A DNA stretch of 64,000 nt. Origin: Geodermatophilus obscurus (GTDB lineage Bacteria > Actinomycetota > Actinomycetes > Mycobacteriales > Geodermatophilaceae). The notes beneath the pieces are model-generated. The model saw nothing but the letters and a program-made list of their open reading frames with translations. It did no database searches and was not told the origin of the DNA. Positions 8,087-16,657 of the stretch are shown here, in pieces. The translations under genes and the position numbers were made by a program. Every line of letters starts with the position of its first letter. The first letter of the stretch is position 1. The DNA lies in the NCBI RefSeq assembly GCF_900143215.1, contig NZ_FRDM01000011.1:1-64000 (forward strand), given 5' to 3'.

Positions 8087-8950
8087 TCAGCGGGCCACGG
8101 TCAGGCCGACCGTGTCGGTAGGCACCTGCCAAAGCCGCGCGGCGGCCGCCTGGTCGTAGCTGGGCTCGGAGGATCTCCTGGGCTTGCTGTTGGCGAAGTA
8201 GCGGCCGGTCACTTCCTCCAGATCAGGAGCGGAGGCGACGTGGATGGAGGTGGCGGCGCCCCGGGCAGGGAACTTCCTGAACGGCCGGATGAGCGGGACG
8301 AGCCTTCGTTGCATGGCGGCGGGGTCCTCGGCGCCGAACGATGTGCGCACCACGCCGGGGTGCACTGCGTTGGCGGTGACCGACGTGCCGGCCAGCCGCC
8401 GGGCCAGCTCGTAGCTGAACAGGACGTTTGCCAGCTTGGACTGGTTGTAGGCGCGTGCGCCGGAGTAGGACCGTTGGCCCTGCAGGTCGTCGAAGTCGAT
8501 CCGTCCTCCGGTGTGCGCGTGGGACGAGACGGTGACCACGCGGGCCGGTGCGCTGTCCTTCAGCCGGTCTAGCAGCAGATTGGTGAGGAGGAACGGCGCG
8601 AGGTGGTTGAGGGCGAAGGGGTGCTCGAGCCCGTCGGCGGTGACGTGCCGGGTGTTCCAGTAGCCGCCGACGTTGTTGACCAGTACGTGGAGGCGGGGAA
8701 GGCGTTGGAGCACCTCGTCGGCCAGCTGGCGCACCTCGGACAGGTCGGCGATGAACACGTCGACCGGCCCGCCGCAGGCGGCGCGCATGTCACGGGCCGC
8801 GGCCTCGGTGCGGCCGCGATCCCGGCCGGTGATGACCAGGTGCGCGCCCATCGCGGACAGGCACACGGCGGTCGCCCTGCCGATGCCCCCGGCGGCGCCG
8901 GTGACCAGCACTGTTCTGCCGGTCATTAGTCCGCGGTGTATGCGCGTCAT
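8087..8950 (-). CDS. Short-chain dehydrogenase/reductase
   Basis: This 287-residue SDR has the NAD(P)-binding glycine motif GAAGGIG near the N-terminus, the NNVGG motif in the core, and the catalytic Ser in VTVSSHA with Tyr/Lys in YNQSK. The C-terminal part (VHPGVVRTSFG) is as in light-dependent protochlorophyllide-reductase-like and retinol-dehydrogenase-like SDRs, so an alcohol/carbonyl reductase activity is expected, substrate unknown. AAGGGG lies about seven bases before ATG 8950; ATG 8926 is an alternative start nearer the Rossmann motif. It has no close operon partner. Confidence 0.9.
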   Translation of the reverse strand: MTRIHRGLMTGRTVLVTGAAGGIGRATAVCLSAMGAHLVITGRDRGRTEAAARDMRAACGGPVDVFIADLSEVRQLADEVLQRLPRLHVLVNNVGGYWNTRHVTADGLEHPFALNHLAPFLLTNLLLDRLKDSAPARVVTVSSHAHTGGRIDFDDLQGQRSYSGARAYNQSKLANVLFSYELARRLAGTSVTANAVHPGVVRTSFGAEDPAAMQRRLVPLIRPFRKFPARGAATSIHVASAPDLEEVTGRYFANSKPRRSSEPSYDQAAAARLWQVPTDTVGLTVAR

Positions 8951-9052
8951 CGTGCTACCCCTTCGACCGATCAGGCCTCCTGGCCGCCATGGATGGCGTC
9001 GGGTGGTTCCGGCGACCCCGGGGCGTGCGAGATCCCGGGGCCGCCAGTGGAT

Positions 9053-9814
9053 TCACCGCCCGGTGGAAACCGGCGTTGGCGGGCCCGCGGTCGGCGCCCC
9101 GGAAGGCGAGGGAGGGATGGGGCTTGTGGGCACCCAGCCGGGGTCGGTGCCGCCCTGGTCGAGCCGGAACGGTGGGTAGCGGTCGGTCATCAGCGCCGCG
9201 TAGGCCCCGACCCGCAGCGCCCACCGGTCCATGCCGAGGACGAAGTCGTAGAGCGGCTTCGGGTAGCGGCCGGTGAACAGCAGCACGATGGCGGCGATCA
9301 GGACGAGCAGGCCGACCAGCGAGACGCCGGCGTTCGCGGCGTCGTCCCAGGCGTCGTCCGTTCCCCCGCGGGTGCCCAGCCACAGCCCGCCGCCGACGAA
9401 CACGGCCAGCACGAGGTAGTGCGGAATGGCCAGCAGCCACTTCACGAAGATCAGGCCCCGGGACAGTCGTTCGGGATACGGCACCGAGAGGTGCGCCGGG
9501 TAGTCCGGCACCTCGGCGAGGGTGAACGGCGGATACCGGTCGGTGCCCAGCGCCCAGTAGCCGTAGTAGTGCACCCGCCAGGACCAGCGCATGACCCCGA
9601 CGTTGAACTCGAACAGGGATCGCGGATAGCGGCCGGTGAACAGGATCGCGAAGAAGGCGATCACCGTGACGACGGCGAACGCGACCCACAGGAAGAACAG
9701 GACGACGATGTGGGGAACCAGGAGCAGCCACTTGACCAGCCACAACCCGCGGGACAGCGACGGGTCGAGGGCCGCATCGACGCGGACCGGATAGGGCGTT
9801 CGGGGATCGGTCAT
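9053..9814 (-). CDS. DUF4389 domain membrane protein (duplicated)
   Basis: The 253 residues contain two tandem copies of the DUF4389 unit. Each starts with a SRGL-x-xVKWLL-x-(V/I)PH motif, continues with a long hydrophobic hairpin ending in LFTGRYP, and closes with a W-x-(W/L)RV and TDRYPPF pattern. This gives about four membrane helices. The C-terminal tail is Pro-rich. No molecular function is established for the family. Its ATG overlaps the stop of the upstream reductase gene (ATGA, 9811-9814), so it belongs to the same operon. Confidence 0.88.
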   Translation of the reverse strand: MTDPRTPYPVRVDAALDPSLSRGLWLVKWLLLVPHIVVLFFLWVAFAVVTVIAFFAILFTGRYPRSLFEFNVGVMRWSWRVHYYGYWALGTDRYPPFTLAEVPDYPAHLSVPYPERLSRGLIFVKWLLAIPHYLVLAVFVGGGLWLGTRGGTDDAWDDAANAGVSLVGLLVLIAAIVLLFTGRYPKPLYDFVLGMDRWALRVGAYAALMTDRYPPFRLDQGGTDPGWVPTSPIPPSPSGAPTAGPPTPVSTGR

Positions 9815-10890
9815 GGCGTGCTCCCTGGGGGTGGTGTCTGCATGCCGCTGGGGGAGACGGAGACGACGAGCTTGCCTCGGACCTTCCCGTTCAGGATGCG
9901 GCGGATGGCCGCGGCCGCTTCGTCGAGCGGATAGGTCCGGTCAACGACGGGTGCGACTTGGCCGGACTCGATGAGCCCGGTGAGGAGGATCAGGTCGGCG
10001 GCGTTCTCCGAGCTGGCGAGCGGAGCCAGCGTCTGGCCGACGAAGGGGGACAGCAGCATGGCGCGGATCGTCCGGTCGAAGCCGCCGAGCCAGCGCCCGT
10101 CGGTCTCCGAGCCGACGATCACCAGCGTTCCGCGGGGGGTGACCGCGCGCCGCAGCCGTCTCAGGGAGCGGTGACCGCCGGTGTCGAGGACGACGTCGTA
10201 GCGCTGGCCGTCATCGGCGTCCTCGGCTGTGTAGTCGATGACGTGGTCGGCGCCGAGGCCGCGGACCAGGTCCACCTTGCTGGTGCTGCACACCCCGGTG
10301 ACTTCCGCGCCGAACGCCTTGGCGATCTGCACGGCGAACGTGCCGACGCCGCCGGAGGCGCCGATGATCAGCACCTTGTGCCCCGGCCGCACCCGGCCGC
10401 GGTCACGGAGACCCTGCAGGGCGGTGACGGCGGAGATGGGGGCGGCGGCCGCCTGCTCGTAGGTGAGGTTGGCCGGCTTGGGGGCCAGATGGTCGGTCCG
10501 GACGGTCGCGTACTCGGCGAACGAGGCGTTGCACGTGCCGTACACGTCGTCGCCCGGCGCGAAGCCCGTCGCGCCGGGGCCGACGGCTTCGACCGTTCCG
10601 GCGAGGCTTCGGCCGGGGTTGGCGTACTTGGGGCGGCGGACGCCGAAGCCGGCGAGCCGGAGGGGGTAGGGCAGTCCGGCCATGATGTGCCAGGTGCCCC
10701 GGTCCACGCTGGCCGCATGCACCCGGACGAGGACCTCGCCGTCGCCGATGGTGGGCCGGTCGATCTGTGCGACCCGGAAGAGGCCCTCGGGCGCGGGGCT
10801 GTAGCGGTCCTGCACGACCGCGGTCATGGTCGTCGGGCCTCCGGCCCCTTTGGGCGGGCCTCTGAGCGCGTGGAACTGGGTGGTTGCCAT
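9811..10890 (-). CDS. Zinc-independent NAD(P)-dependent MDR reductase (quinone-oxidoreductase-like)
   Basis: The protein has 359 residues from ATG 10890, which follows AAGAAGG at good spacing. An N-terminal GroES-like domain carries [13 protein letters not shown] and [12 protein letters not shown]. The Rossmann domain has [15 protein letters not shown] and the DHVIDYT segment typical of zeta-crystallin/QOR-like MDR enzymes. No catalytic or structural zinc ligands are visible. It likely reduces enones or quinones with NADPH. It is translationally coupled to the DUF4389 gene downstream and follows a membrane protein gene in the same direction. Confidence 0.9.
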   Translation of the reverse strand: MATTQFHALRGPPKGAGGPTTMTAVVQDRYSPAPEGLFRVAQIDRPTIGDGEVLVRVHAASVDRGTWHIMAGLPYPLRLAGFGVRRPKYANPGRSLAGTVEAVGPGATGFAPGDDVYGTCNASFAEYATVRTDHLAPKPANLTYEQAAAAPISAVTALQGLRDRGRVRPGHKVLIIGASGGVGTFAVQIAKAFGAEVTGVCSTSKVDLVRGLGADHVIDYTAEDADDGQRYDVVLDTGGHRSLRRLRRAVTPRGTLVIVGSETDGRWLGGFDRTIRAMLLSPFVGQTLAPLASSENAADLILLTGLIESGQVAPVVDRTYPLDEAAAAIRRILNGKVRGKLVVSVSPSGMQTPPPGSTP

Positions 10891-10967
10891 CGGAACCTTC
10901 TTTTCTCGTCGTTGACCGGGATGTTCGGGGAGTGGGGCGCTGGAGGACGGAGTCGCTCTGGTGGTGG

Positions 10968-11564
10968 TCATGCGCGTGCCGCGACCGGTGTCGGCGCCGG
11001 CGGAGAGCCGGCTGCGGGGCGCTCGGGCAGGAACTGCAGCAGGAGCAGCCCGGACAGGGCGGAGAAGGTCATCGCTCCGTAGGCGCCGTAAACGGTGAAC
11101 TGCTCGTCGACGGCGATTCCGCCCAGGGTGGTCGTGGTCCAGCCCAGCGCCCACAGCGCGGGCATCGCGGCGGCCCACATCCAGCGCAGCCGCGTGCCGC
11201 GGGGCAGCACCAGGGCCTGCGCGGGCCCGAGGACGAGGCCGGTGAGTGCGCCCATCAGGGCCAGGTCGGGCAACGAGGTCCGGTAGCCGACGGTGACGGC
11301 GCCGAGGAGGAGGCCCAGTCCCATGCCGATGCCGGTGGCCGGCACCCATGTGCGGATGTCGAGTCGTCCTCGGCTGGCCAGCGTCTGTCCCAGGCCGATG
11401 CAGAGGCCGGCGACGGCGCCGCCGATCAGGGCGGCCACGGGTGAGTCGACGCGGCCGGCGACGGCGGTACCGGCCAGGCCGGCCAGCGGGAAGGCCAGGA
11501 ACCCGGCGGTCCAGATCAGCCACGCACGCAGAAAGGGTGTCCGGGGGGTCGTTGGTGCGGTCAT
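10968..11564 (-). CDS. Multi-spanning membrane protein of unknown function
   Basis: From ATG 11564 the protein has 198 residues and about six hydrophobic helices, rich in Gly and Ala (for example LIWTAGFLAFPLAGLAG, ALIGGAVAGLCIGLGQTLA and ALTGLVLGPAQALVLPRG). The pattern of paired helices with a GxGQ turn is seen in small actinobacterial membrane proteins without assigned role. It lies 5 bases downstream of the DUF4386 gene and 77 bases upstream of the MDR reductase, so it is probably the second gene of an operon controlled by the divergent TetR regulator. Confidence 0.75.
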   Translation of the reverse strand: MTAPTTPRTPFLRAWLIWTAGFLAFPLAGLAGTAVAGRVDSPVAALIGGAVAGLCIGLGQTLASRGRLDIRTWVPATGIGMGLGLLLGAVTVGYRTSLPDLALMGALTGLVLGPAQALVLPRGTRLRWMWAAAMPALWALGWTTTTLGGIAVDEQFTVYGAYGAMTFSALSGLLLLQFLPERPAAGSPPAPTPVAARA

Positions 11565-11569
11565 GGTGG

Positions 11570-12373
11570 TCAGCTCTTCACGCCGGCACTGGCCGGTAGG
11601 CGGGGGGAGGGGGCGAGGGAGCCGATGTCCACGCCGCTCCCGGAAGCGGTGCGGTTGGCGCGGGCGGGCCGCAGCAGGACCATCACGCCCAGGGCGGCGA
11701 CCCACAGTCCCCACGCGCTGCTGCCGATGAAGCCGCCCAGGTCCCACACGGGGAAGCCGGGGACGGCGGTGGCCAGGATGTCGCCCTGGTTGGTCAGGTA
11801 CAGCGCGCTCACGACGAGCCCGGCGGCGCCGAGCCAACGGGGCAGGACCCGCGTGCGGAGGATGATCGCACTGACCGCGACGGACCAGGCGACGGCGAGC
11901 AGCTGGCCCAGGTGCTCGCCGAGCAGCGCGCCGCCGAATTGGTGCTGCGCGGTCCAGGCCGCCTCGACCGCAGCGCGGGTGACGGCGTCACCGCCGACGT
12001 AGGAGTCGGCCAACGGGGGGACGACGAACACCCACCGCAGGAATCCGATCAGCGACAGCACCACCGAGGTCGCCCCCACGTAGCTGGCCACCCGCAGCAC
12101 CGGATCGCTGCGCCGCCCCAGCACCGCGGGGAGCAGCAGAATCGGGACGAGCAGGATCGCGTACGTCCAGGCGGTGGCGAACCACGTCCAGACCAGGCTC
12201 GTTCCGCCGGCGACGACGGCCGGTAGCACCACATCCGCCGGTTCGCGCAGTATGTCGGGCCAGTCGAACGCCGAGGACAGGGCGGTGGCGGCCCCGCCGA
12301 AGGCCAGGGCGCCCGCGACGAGCAGCGTCCCCGTCGTGCGGCGCAGGCCGTGGCTCACGGATGCGGTCGTCAT
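11570..12373 (-). CDS. DUF4386-like membrane protein
   Basis: The 267 residues start at ATG 12373. About seven membrane helices are visible, with segments such as YAILLVPILLLPAVLG, SVVLSLIGFLRWVFVVP and GFPVWDLGGFIGSSAWGLW. The GFLRW-x-F-x-x-P-x-L-A motif and the following long loop with AWTAQHQFGGALLGEHLG match the DUF4386 group found next to TetR regulators in actinobacteria. It is the first gene of the leftward operon, opposite the TetR gene, and its upstream region carries two copies of a 10-bp operator-like repeat. Molecular role unknown. Confidence 0.75.
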   Translation of the reverse strand: MTTASVSHGLRRTTGTLLVAGALAFGGAATALSSAFDWPDILREPADVVLPAVVAGGTSLVWTWFATAWTYAILLVPILLLPAVLGRRSDPVLRVASYVGATSVVLSLIGFLRWVFVVPPLADSYVGGDAVTRAAVEAAWTAQHQFGGALLGEHLGQLLAVAWSVAVSAIILRTRVLPRWLGAAGLVVSALYLTNQGDILATAVPGFPVWDLGGFIGSSAWGLWVAALGVMVLLRPARANRTASGSGVDIGSLAPSPRLPASAGVKS

Positions 12374-12386
12374 GGCTATCCCCTGA

Positions 12387-12447
12387 ACGGCGTACAACAT
12401 TTGGACGGCGTACAGCAAGAGTTCTACCCTGTTGACACCGACGTCAA
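12387..12447. promoter_or_regulatory. Operator-like repeats between DUF4386 gene and TetR gene
   Basis: Two direct copies of ACGGCGTACA lie at 12387-12396 and 12405-12414, spaced 18 bp (just under two helical turns). Next to them is the inverted repeat TTGAC-N6-GTCAA at 12432-12447. The 91-bp space separates divergent genes, one encoding a TetR regulator, so these are good candidates for its binding sites. A related sequence (TGTACGGCGTCCA, opposite orientation) recurs at 13383-13395, beyond the regulator gene. Binding is inferred, not shown. Confidence 0.55.
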
Positions 12448-12464
12448 GGGGGTAGGTCGAACCG

Positions 12465-13247
12465 ATGTCCGTCCCAGGCATGCGACGACGCCGAGGCCCA
12501 TGTCGGGCTCTGACCGAGGACGAGATCCTCGAGGCGGCACTGGATCTGCTCGACGAGGGCGGTCCCCACGCGGCGTCCGTCCGCGGCATCGCGGCGCGCG
12601 TCGGCGTGGCCCCGAACGCGGTCTACACCTACTTCCCGGACAAGGCCGCCGTGATCAAGGGCCTCGTCGAGCGGCTGCTCGGGGGTGTCGACCACGACGT
12701 GTTCGCCGATCGGGAACAGCCCTGGCGGCAACGGGTGGAGGCCTTGGCCCTGGAGCTTCGAGCTCACCTGTCGGCCCACCCCGGCGCGGTACCCCTGATG
12801 ATCGGCGGCCCCATGAACGGGCCCCAGGCGCTCGCGCTCAACGAACGGCTCCTGCAGCTGCTGGCAGACGCGGGACTCAATCCGACCGACGCTGCGCGGG
12901 CCTCCTACCTGCTCATCGTCTACGTGTTCGGCTCGATCGCCCTAGAAGTCGCCGACGTGCACCAGGCCGGCCCGCTGCCGCCGGAGTCCGAACGGATCAC
13001 CACCCGAGAGGCTGCCTTCTCGGCGACCCCGACCGAGGGCTTCCCCGGCAGTGCGGAAGCGGCCGCAGCCATGGCCGGCTACGTCTCCACCGAGCAGTAC
13101 CTGTGGGGGCTTGGCCGCATCCTGGACGGCGTCACCGCACGCGTGGCGCCCCTCGCCAACCTCACGGCACGCGGGGCCACCACCGACGACCCTGAACCGG
13201 CCGAGATGCCAGGCCCGGCCGGCCGACGGGGGATCCACTCCGCCTGA
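12465..13247 (+). CDS. TetR/AcrR family transcriptional regulator
   Basis: The protein has 260 residues. The N-terminal helix-turn-helix is typical: LTEDEILEAALDLLDEGG, then SVRGIAARVGVAPNAVYTYF with PDKAAVIKGLVE. The C-terminal half is the ligand-binding and dimerisation domain with a long helical PGSAEAAAAMAGY region; the extreme C-terminus is polar and longer than usual. It is divergent from the DUF4386 gene across a space with repeats that could be its operators, so it probably represses that operon and itself. The start at 12465 is likely; ATG 12480 is possible. Confidence 0.92.
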   Translation: MSVPGMRRRRGPCRALTEDEILEAALDLLDEGGPHAASVRGIAARVGVAPNAVYTYFPDKAAVIKGLVERLLGGVDHDVFADREQPWRQRVEALALELRAHLSAHPGAVPLMIGGPMNGPQALALNERLLQLLADAGLNPTDAARASYLLIVYVFGSIALEVADVHQAGPLPPESERITTREAAFSATPTEGFPGSAEAAAAMAGYVSTEQYLWGLGRILDGVTARVAPLANLTARGATTDDPEPAEMPGPAGRRGIHSA

Positions 13248-13825
13248 CCGGTCCCGGTGGCGGCACCGCCGGCTGCGCGGCGGTGCAACCCGGTGGGAGG
13301 TAGGCCGGTCGGTGCACCGGTCGGCGGCCTCTTGACGCAGTCCCGTCCTGGGTGGACCGTGCATTGCACACCATACAAATCATGTACGGCGTCCAGAAAT
13401 GGCCTCATGACCCATTCGGCGCCCGAGTTCGCCCGCGCTGGCCTGAGTGCGCTCCCACTACTGCAACCGTGATGCCGGAACTGCCCCCCGTTCGGTTGAC
13501 TTGCCTGTGAGGCTGCGGCCTCCCTCGCTGGAAGGACCAAGGCACCGTCACCCAGCTGCGTCGACCCGTTGATCCGGTGCTGTTGGCCAGGACGATCGAG
13601 CGGGTCCTCGCCCATTGGCGCACCAGCACCGTTCCCTGACTCTGCCGCCAGCACTCCGGGGCACCTCTCAGCGTTGGGCGGCGCCGGACGGACTGGCGAC
13701 CGCCGCTGGGTGACGAAATGCGGTGATCGGTCGCCTCGGTTGCTCGGTCGTGGGTGGGATATCAGGTGAACGAGCGGTGTGCGCCCGTCTCCCAGCCCTC
13801 GCGAGTGCCGCCGTCAGTCAAGCGA
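13248..13825. other. 578-base gap with no convincing gene
   Basis: This stretch between the TetR gene and the LigD-type polymerase gene contains only short unrelated frames in both directions. One feature stands out: TGTACGGCGTCCA at 13383-13395 resembles the operator-like repeats at 12387-12414. I see no RNA gene or mobile-element end. Confidence 0.45.
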
Positions 13826-14893
13826 TCAGGCATCTTCGCTGGTCGGACGCTTGGCGCGGCTCGGCTGGACCCGCATCGGCTCGCCCGGCATCTTCGGGTA
13901 GTCGGGGGGATAGGGCAGATCGCCGAGCCCCTGGTCCTTCGCCTGGCGCTCGGCCAGCTCGAGCAGCGGCTCGATGCCGAACGCGTGGTCGGACAGCCCG
14001 GCGTGCTTGTCGCCGACCTCGCGGAAGCGGGCCGGCACCGTCAGCACGTCGAAGTCGGTCGGGTGGACGTCGGCCAGCTCGTCCCAGTCGACCGGCGCGG
14101 ACACCGGCGCGTGCGGCTTGGGCCGGATGGAGTACGCCGAGGCGATCGTGCGGTCCCGGGCCATCTGGTTGTAGTCGATGAAGATCTTCTCGCCGCGCTC
14201 CTCCTTCCACCACGACATCGTCACGCGGTCGGGGATGCGCCGTTCCAGCTCCCGGCCGAAGGCGATGACCGCTCGTCGCACGTCGGGGAAGGTCCAGCGC
14301 GGCTGGATCGGCACGTAGACGTGCACCCCACGGCCGCCGGAGGTCTTCGGCCACCCCTGCATGCCGAACTCCGCCAGCAGCTCGCGCACGTGCGGCGCCA
14401 CCCAGACGGCGTCGGAGAAGTCGGTGCCCGGCTGCGGGTCCAGGTCGATGCGGATCTGGTCCGGCGACTCGACGTCGGACTTCGACACCGGCCACGGGTG
14501 GAACGTCAGCGTGCCGAGGTTCGCGCACCAGGCGACGACGGCCACCGAGTCCGGCGCGATCTCGTCCGCCGTCCGCCCGCTGGGGAAGGTGATGTGCGCG
14601 GTCGGCACCCAGTCGGGGGCGTTCTTGGGCACCCGCTTCTGGTAGAAGGCGTCGCCGGTGTTGTCCACCCGCGTGGACAGCCGTGCGCCCTCGAACACCC
14701 CGCCCGGCCAGCGCTCCAGCGTCGTCGGCCGGTCCCGCAGCGCGTGCAGGATCCCGCCGCCGACCGCGACGAAGTACTCGACGACGTCGATCTTGCGGAT
14801 GCCGCGCTCGGCGAAGTACGGCTTCTCCGGGCTGGACACCCGCACCTCGCGCCCGTCGACCTGCAGCAGGACGGCGTCCTTCGACGACGCCAT
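13826..14893 (-). CDS. LigD-type polymerase domain protein (NHEJ polymerase)
   Basis: From ATG 14893 the protein has 355 residues. It is a stand-alone polymerase domain of the archaeo-eukaryotic primase family that fills gaps during bacterial non-homologous end joining. The catalytic pair is visible as Asp150 and Asp152 in RIDLDPQPG. The nucleotide-binding SGGRGVHVYVP and the IDYNQMARDRTIASAYSIRP segments are diagnostic. A GTG one codon upstream is also possible. A LigC-type ligase lies 1.8 kb further along on the same strand, so the two may cooperate in end joining or excision repair. No Ku gene or full-length LigD is in this window. Confidence 0.92.
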   Translation of the reverse strand: MASSKDAVLLQVDGREVRVSSPEKPYFAERGIRKIDVVEYFVAVGGGILHALRDRPTTLERWPGGVFEGARLSTRVDNTGDAFYQKRVPKNAPDWVPTAHITFPSGRTADEIAPDSVAVVAWCANLGTLTFHPWPVSKSDVESPDQIRIDLDPQPGTDFSDAVWVAPHVRELLAEFGMQGWPKTSGGRGVHVYVPIQPRWTFPDVRRAVIAFGRELERRIPDRVTMSWWKEERGEKIFIDYNQMARDRTIASAYSIRPKPHAPVSAPVDWDELADVHPTDFDVLTVPARFREVGDKHAGLSDHAFGIEPLLELAERQAKDQGLGDLPYPPDYPKMPGEPMRVQPSRAKRPTSEDA

Positions 14894-14979
14894 CACCGAC
14901 CGGACCCCACGGAAGTGATCACCCGGCGCACCCTAGGCGAGCGGACCGGGGCGTGTGCCGGCCCGGCGTGCCGGACCAC

Positions 14980-16539
14980 TCAGGCGGGGCAGGTCTGCCC
15001 GTCCTGCGGCACCACCAGGTCGATGAGGTAGGCGTTCACCGCGCCGGTGACGCAGTCGGTGCGGGGGTAGGCCGTGTGCCCCTGCCCCTGCCAGGTCAGC
15101 AGGACGCCGGAGGCGAGGTCCTCGGCCATGTCGACCGCGCCGGGCAGCGGGGTCACCGGGTCGCCGGCGGTGCCGACGACCAGGATCGGGGCCGCGCCCT
15201 CGGCGTCCCGCTCGGGGATCGGGGTGCGCTCGGCCTCCCACACCGCGCAGCTGCGCAGTGCCACGGCCGAACTCGCGCCGAACAGCGGGAAGCGCTGGCC
15301 CCACTCGGTGGCGAGGGTGCGGACCTCCTCCTCGGGCACCTCGGTCCCCGGGTCGGTGTCGGCGCAGCTGATCGCGAGGGCGGCGTCGAGGCGGTTGGTG
15401 TAGGTGCCGTCCTCCAACCGGCCGGTGTAGGCGTCGGCGAGGGAGAACAGGTGCTGCGCGTCGCCGTTCCGGGCGGCGGCCAGCCCCTGGCTCAGCTGCG
15501 GCCAGGAGTCGGTGCTGTAGAGCGCCGAGAGGACGGCGGTCCCGATCACGCCCGGCGTCGCCTGGCGGGTCTCCCCGGGCCGGGCGCTGGGGATCGGTGC
15601 CGTTTCCGCCTGGTCCAGCAGCTCCTCCAGGAAGCGGCGCGGATCCGGGCCGAGCGGGCAGCCGGCGACCAGGCCGACGCAGTTGGCCGCGTACGCGTCG
15701 AAGCTCGCCTCGAGCGAGGTGGCCTGCTGCTCGGCCTCGGCGCGCGGGTCGTCGTCGGGGTCGACGGCGGCGTCCAGCACCAGCGCCCGCACCCGGTCGG
15801 GGAACAGCTCGGCGTAGGTGGAGCCGAGGGTGGTGCCGTACGAGTAACCGAGGTAGGTCAGCTGCTCGTCACCCAGCGACTGGCGCAGCAAGTCCATGTC
15901 CCGCGCGGTGTCCACGGTGTTGAAGGTGTCCAGCGCCTCGCCGTACTCCTCGGCGCAGCCGTCGGCGAGGTCCTGCTGCAGCCCGAACGCCTCCTCGACC
16001 TGCTCCGGGGTGGTCGGTCGCGGCTCCGCGGCGATCACCCGGTCCTTGAGGTCGGGCGGGATGCACTCCACCGGCGTCGACAGCCCCACCCCGCGCGGGT
16101 CGAAGCCGACGACGTCGAAGCGGCGGAGCACGTCCTCGGGCAGCGTGAGCGCCGAGCCGAGCGCGGCCTCGGCACCGGAGACGCCAGGTCCGCCGGGGTT
16201 GATGACCAACGACCCGATGCGGTCGGTCTGACCGGCCAGCCGCGCCCGGACGAGGAAGAGCGGCAGCGTGGCACCCTGCGGCTCGTCGTAGCTGATCGGC
16301 ACCTCCGTGCGGCCGCACTCGAAGGCCAGGTCCCGCTCGCTGCCCGGGAGGCCGGTCAGCTGTTCCGAGAGCTGCGCGTCGCAGTCGGTCCAGGCGATCT
16401 CCGCGGCCTCCGGCTCGGCCGGTGCCGAGGACGCCGGGGCCGACGACTCCGCCGCGCCGTCGTCGGAGGCGGAGGTGCAGCCGGAGACCGCCACGAGCAG
16501 TCCGGAGGCAGCGGCGAGCAGGCCGCGGGACAGGCGCAT
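14980..16539 (-). CDS. Secreted alpha/beta-hydrolase lipoprotein, tripeptidyl-aminopeptidase-like
   Basis: The protein has 519 residues. The N-terminus is a lipoprotein signal with VAVSGC, so lipidation at the Cys is expected (about residue 21). An alpha/beta-hydrolase fold follows: the oxyanion segment LVINPGGPGVSG, the nucleophile elbow GYSYGTTLG with the Ser, and the C-terminal TAP-like domain with ILVVGTAGDPVTPL (Asp) and WQGQGHTAY (His). The family (Streptomyces SlpD/SlpE-type proteases) removes tripeptides from peptide N-termini outside the membrane. It is unrelated to the DNA-repair genes on both sides. The catalytic triad looks complete. Confidence 0.92.
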   Translation of the reverse strand: MRLSRGLLAAASGLLVAVSGCTSASDDGAAESSAPASSAPAEPEAAEIAWTDCDAQLSEQLTGLPGSERDLAFECGRTEVPISYDEPQGATLPLFLVRARLAGQTDRIGSLVINPGGPGVSGAEAALGSALTLPEDVLRRFDVVGFDPRGVGLSTPVECIPPDLKDRVIAAEPRPTTPEQVEEAFGLQQDLADGCAEEYGEALDTFNTVDTARDMDLLRQSLGDEQLTYLGYSYGTTLGSTYAELFPDRVRALVLDAAVDPDDDPRAEAEQQATSLEASFDAYAANCVGLVAGCPLGPDPRRFLEELLDQAETAPIPSARPGETRQATPGVIGTAVLSALYSTDSWPQLSQGLAAARNGDAQHLFSLADAYTGRLEDGTYTNRLDAALAISCADTDPGTEVPEEEVRTLATEWGQRFPLFGASSAVALRSCAVWEAERTPIPERDAEGAAPILVVGTAGDPVTPLPGAVDMAEDLASGVLLTWQGQGHTAYPRTDCVTGAVNAYLIDLVVPQDGQTCPA

Positions 16540-16657
16540 GGGTCCTGAGGGTATGAGGCGGACCCGGCCGGTGCAGGCACGGGCTCCGCCCCGGTGGCGG
16601 CCGGCCCCTCCAGAGCACCGCCCGGGCTCGCGAGAGGGTGCGGAGGAGGGGGCTCTC

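Noticed and set aside
12432-12447. TTGACA as a -35 box for the TetR gene
   Set aside because: No -10 box lies at 16-18 bases; the sequence is better seen as half of the TTGAC-N6-GTCAA palindrome.
13405-13654. Minus-strand frames in the gap before the LigD-type gene
   Set aside because: Short, no ribosome site and no family resemblance; left as non-coding.
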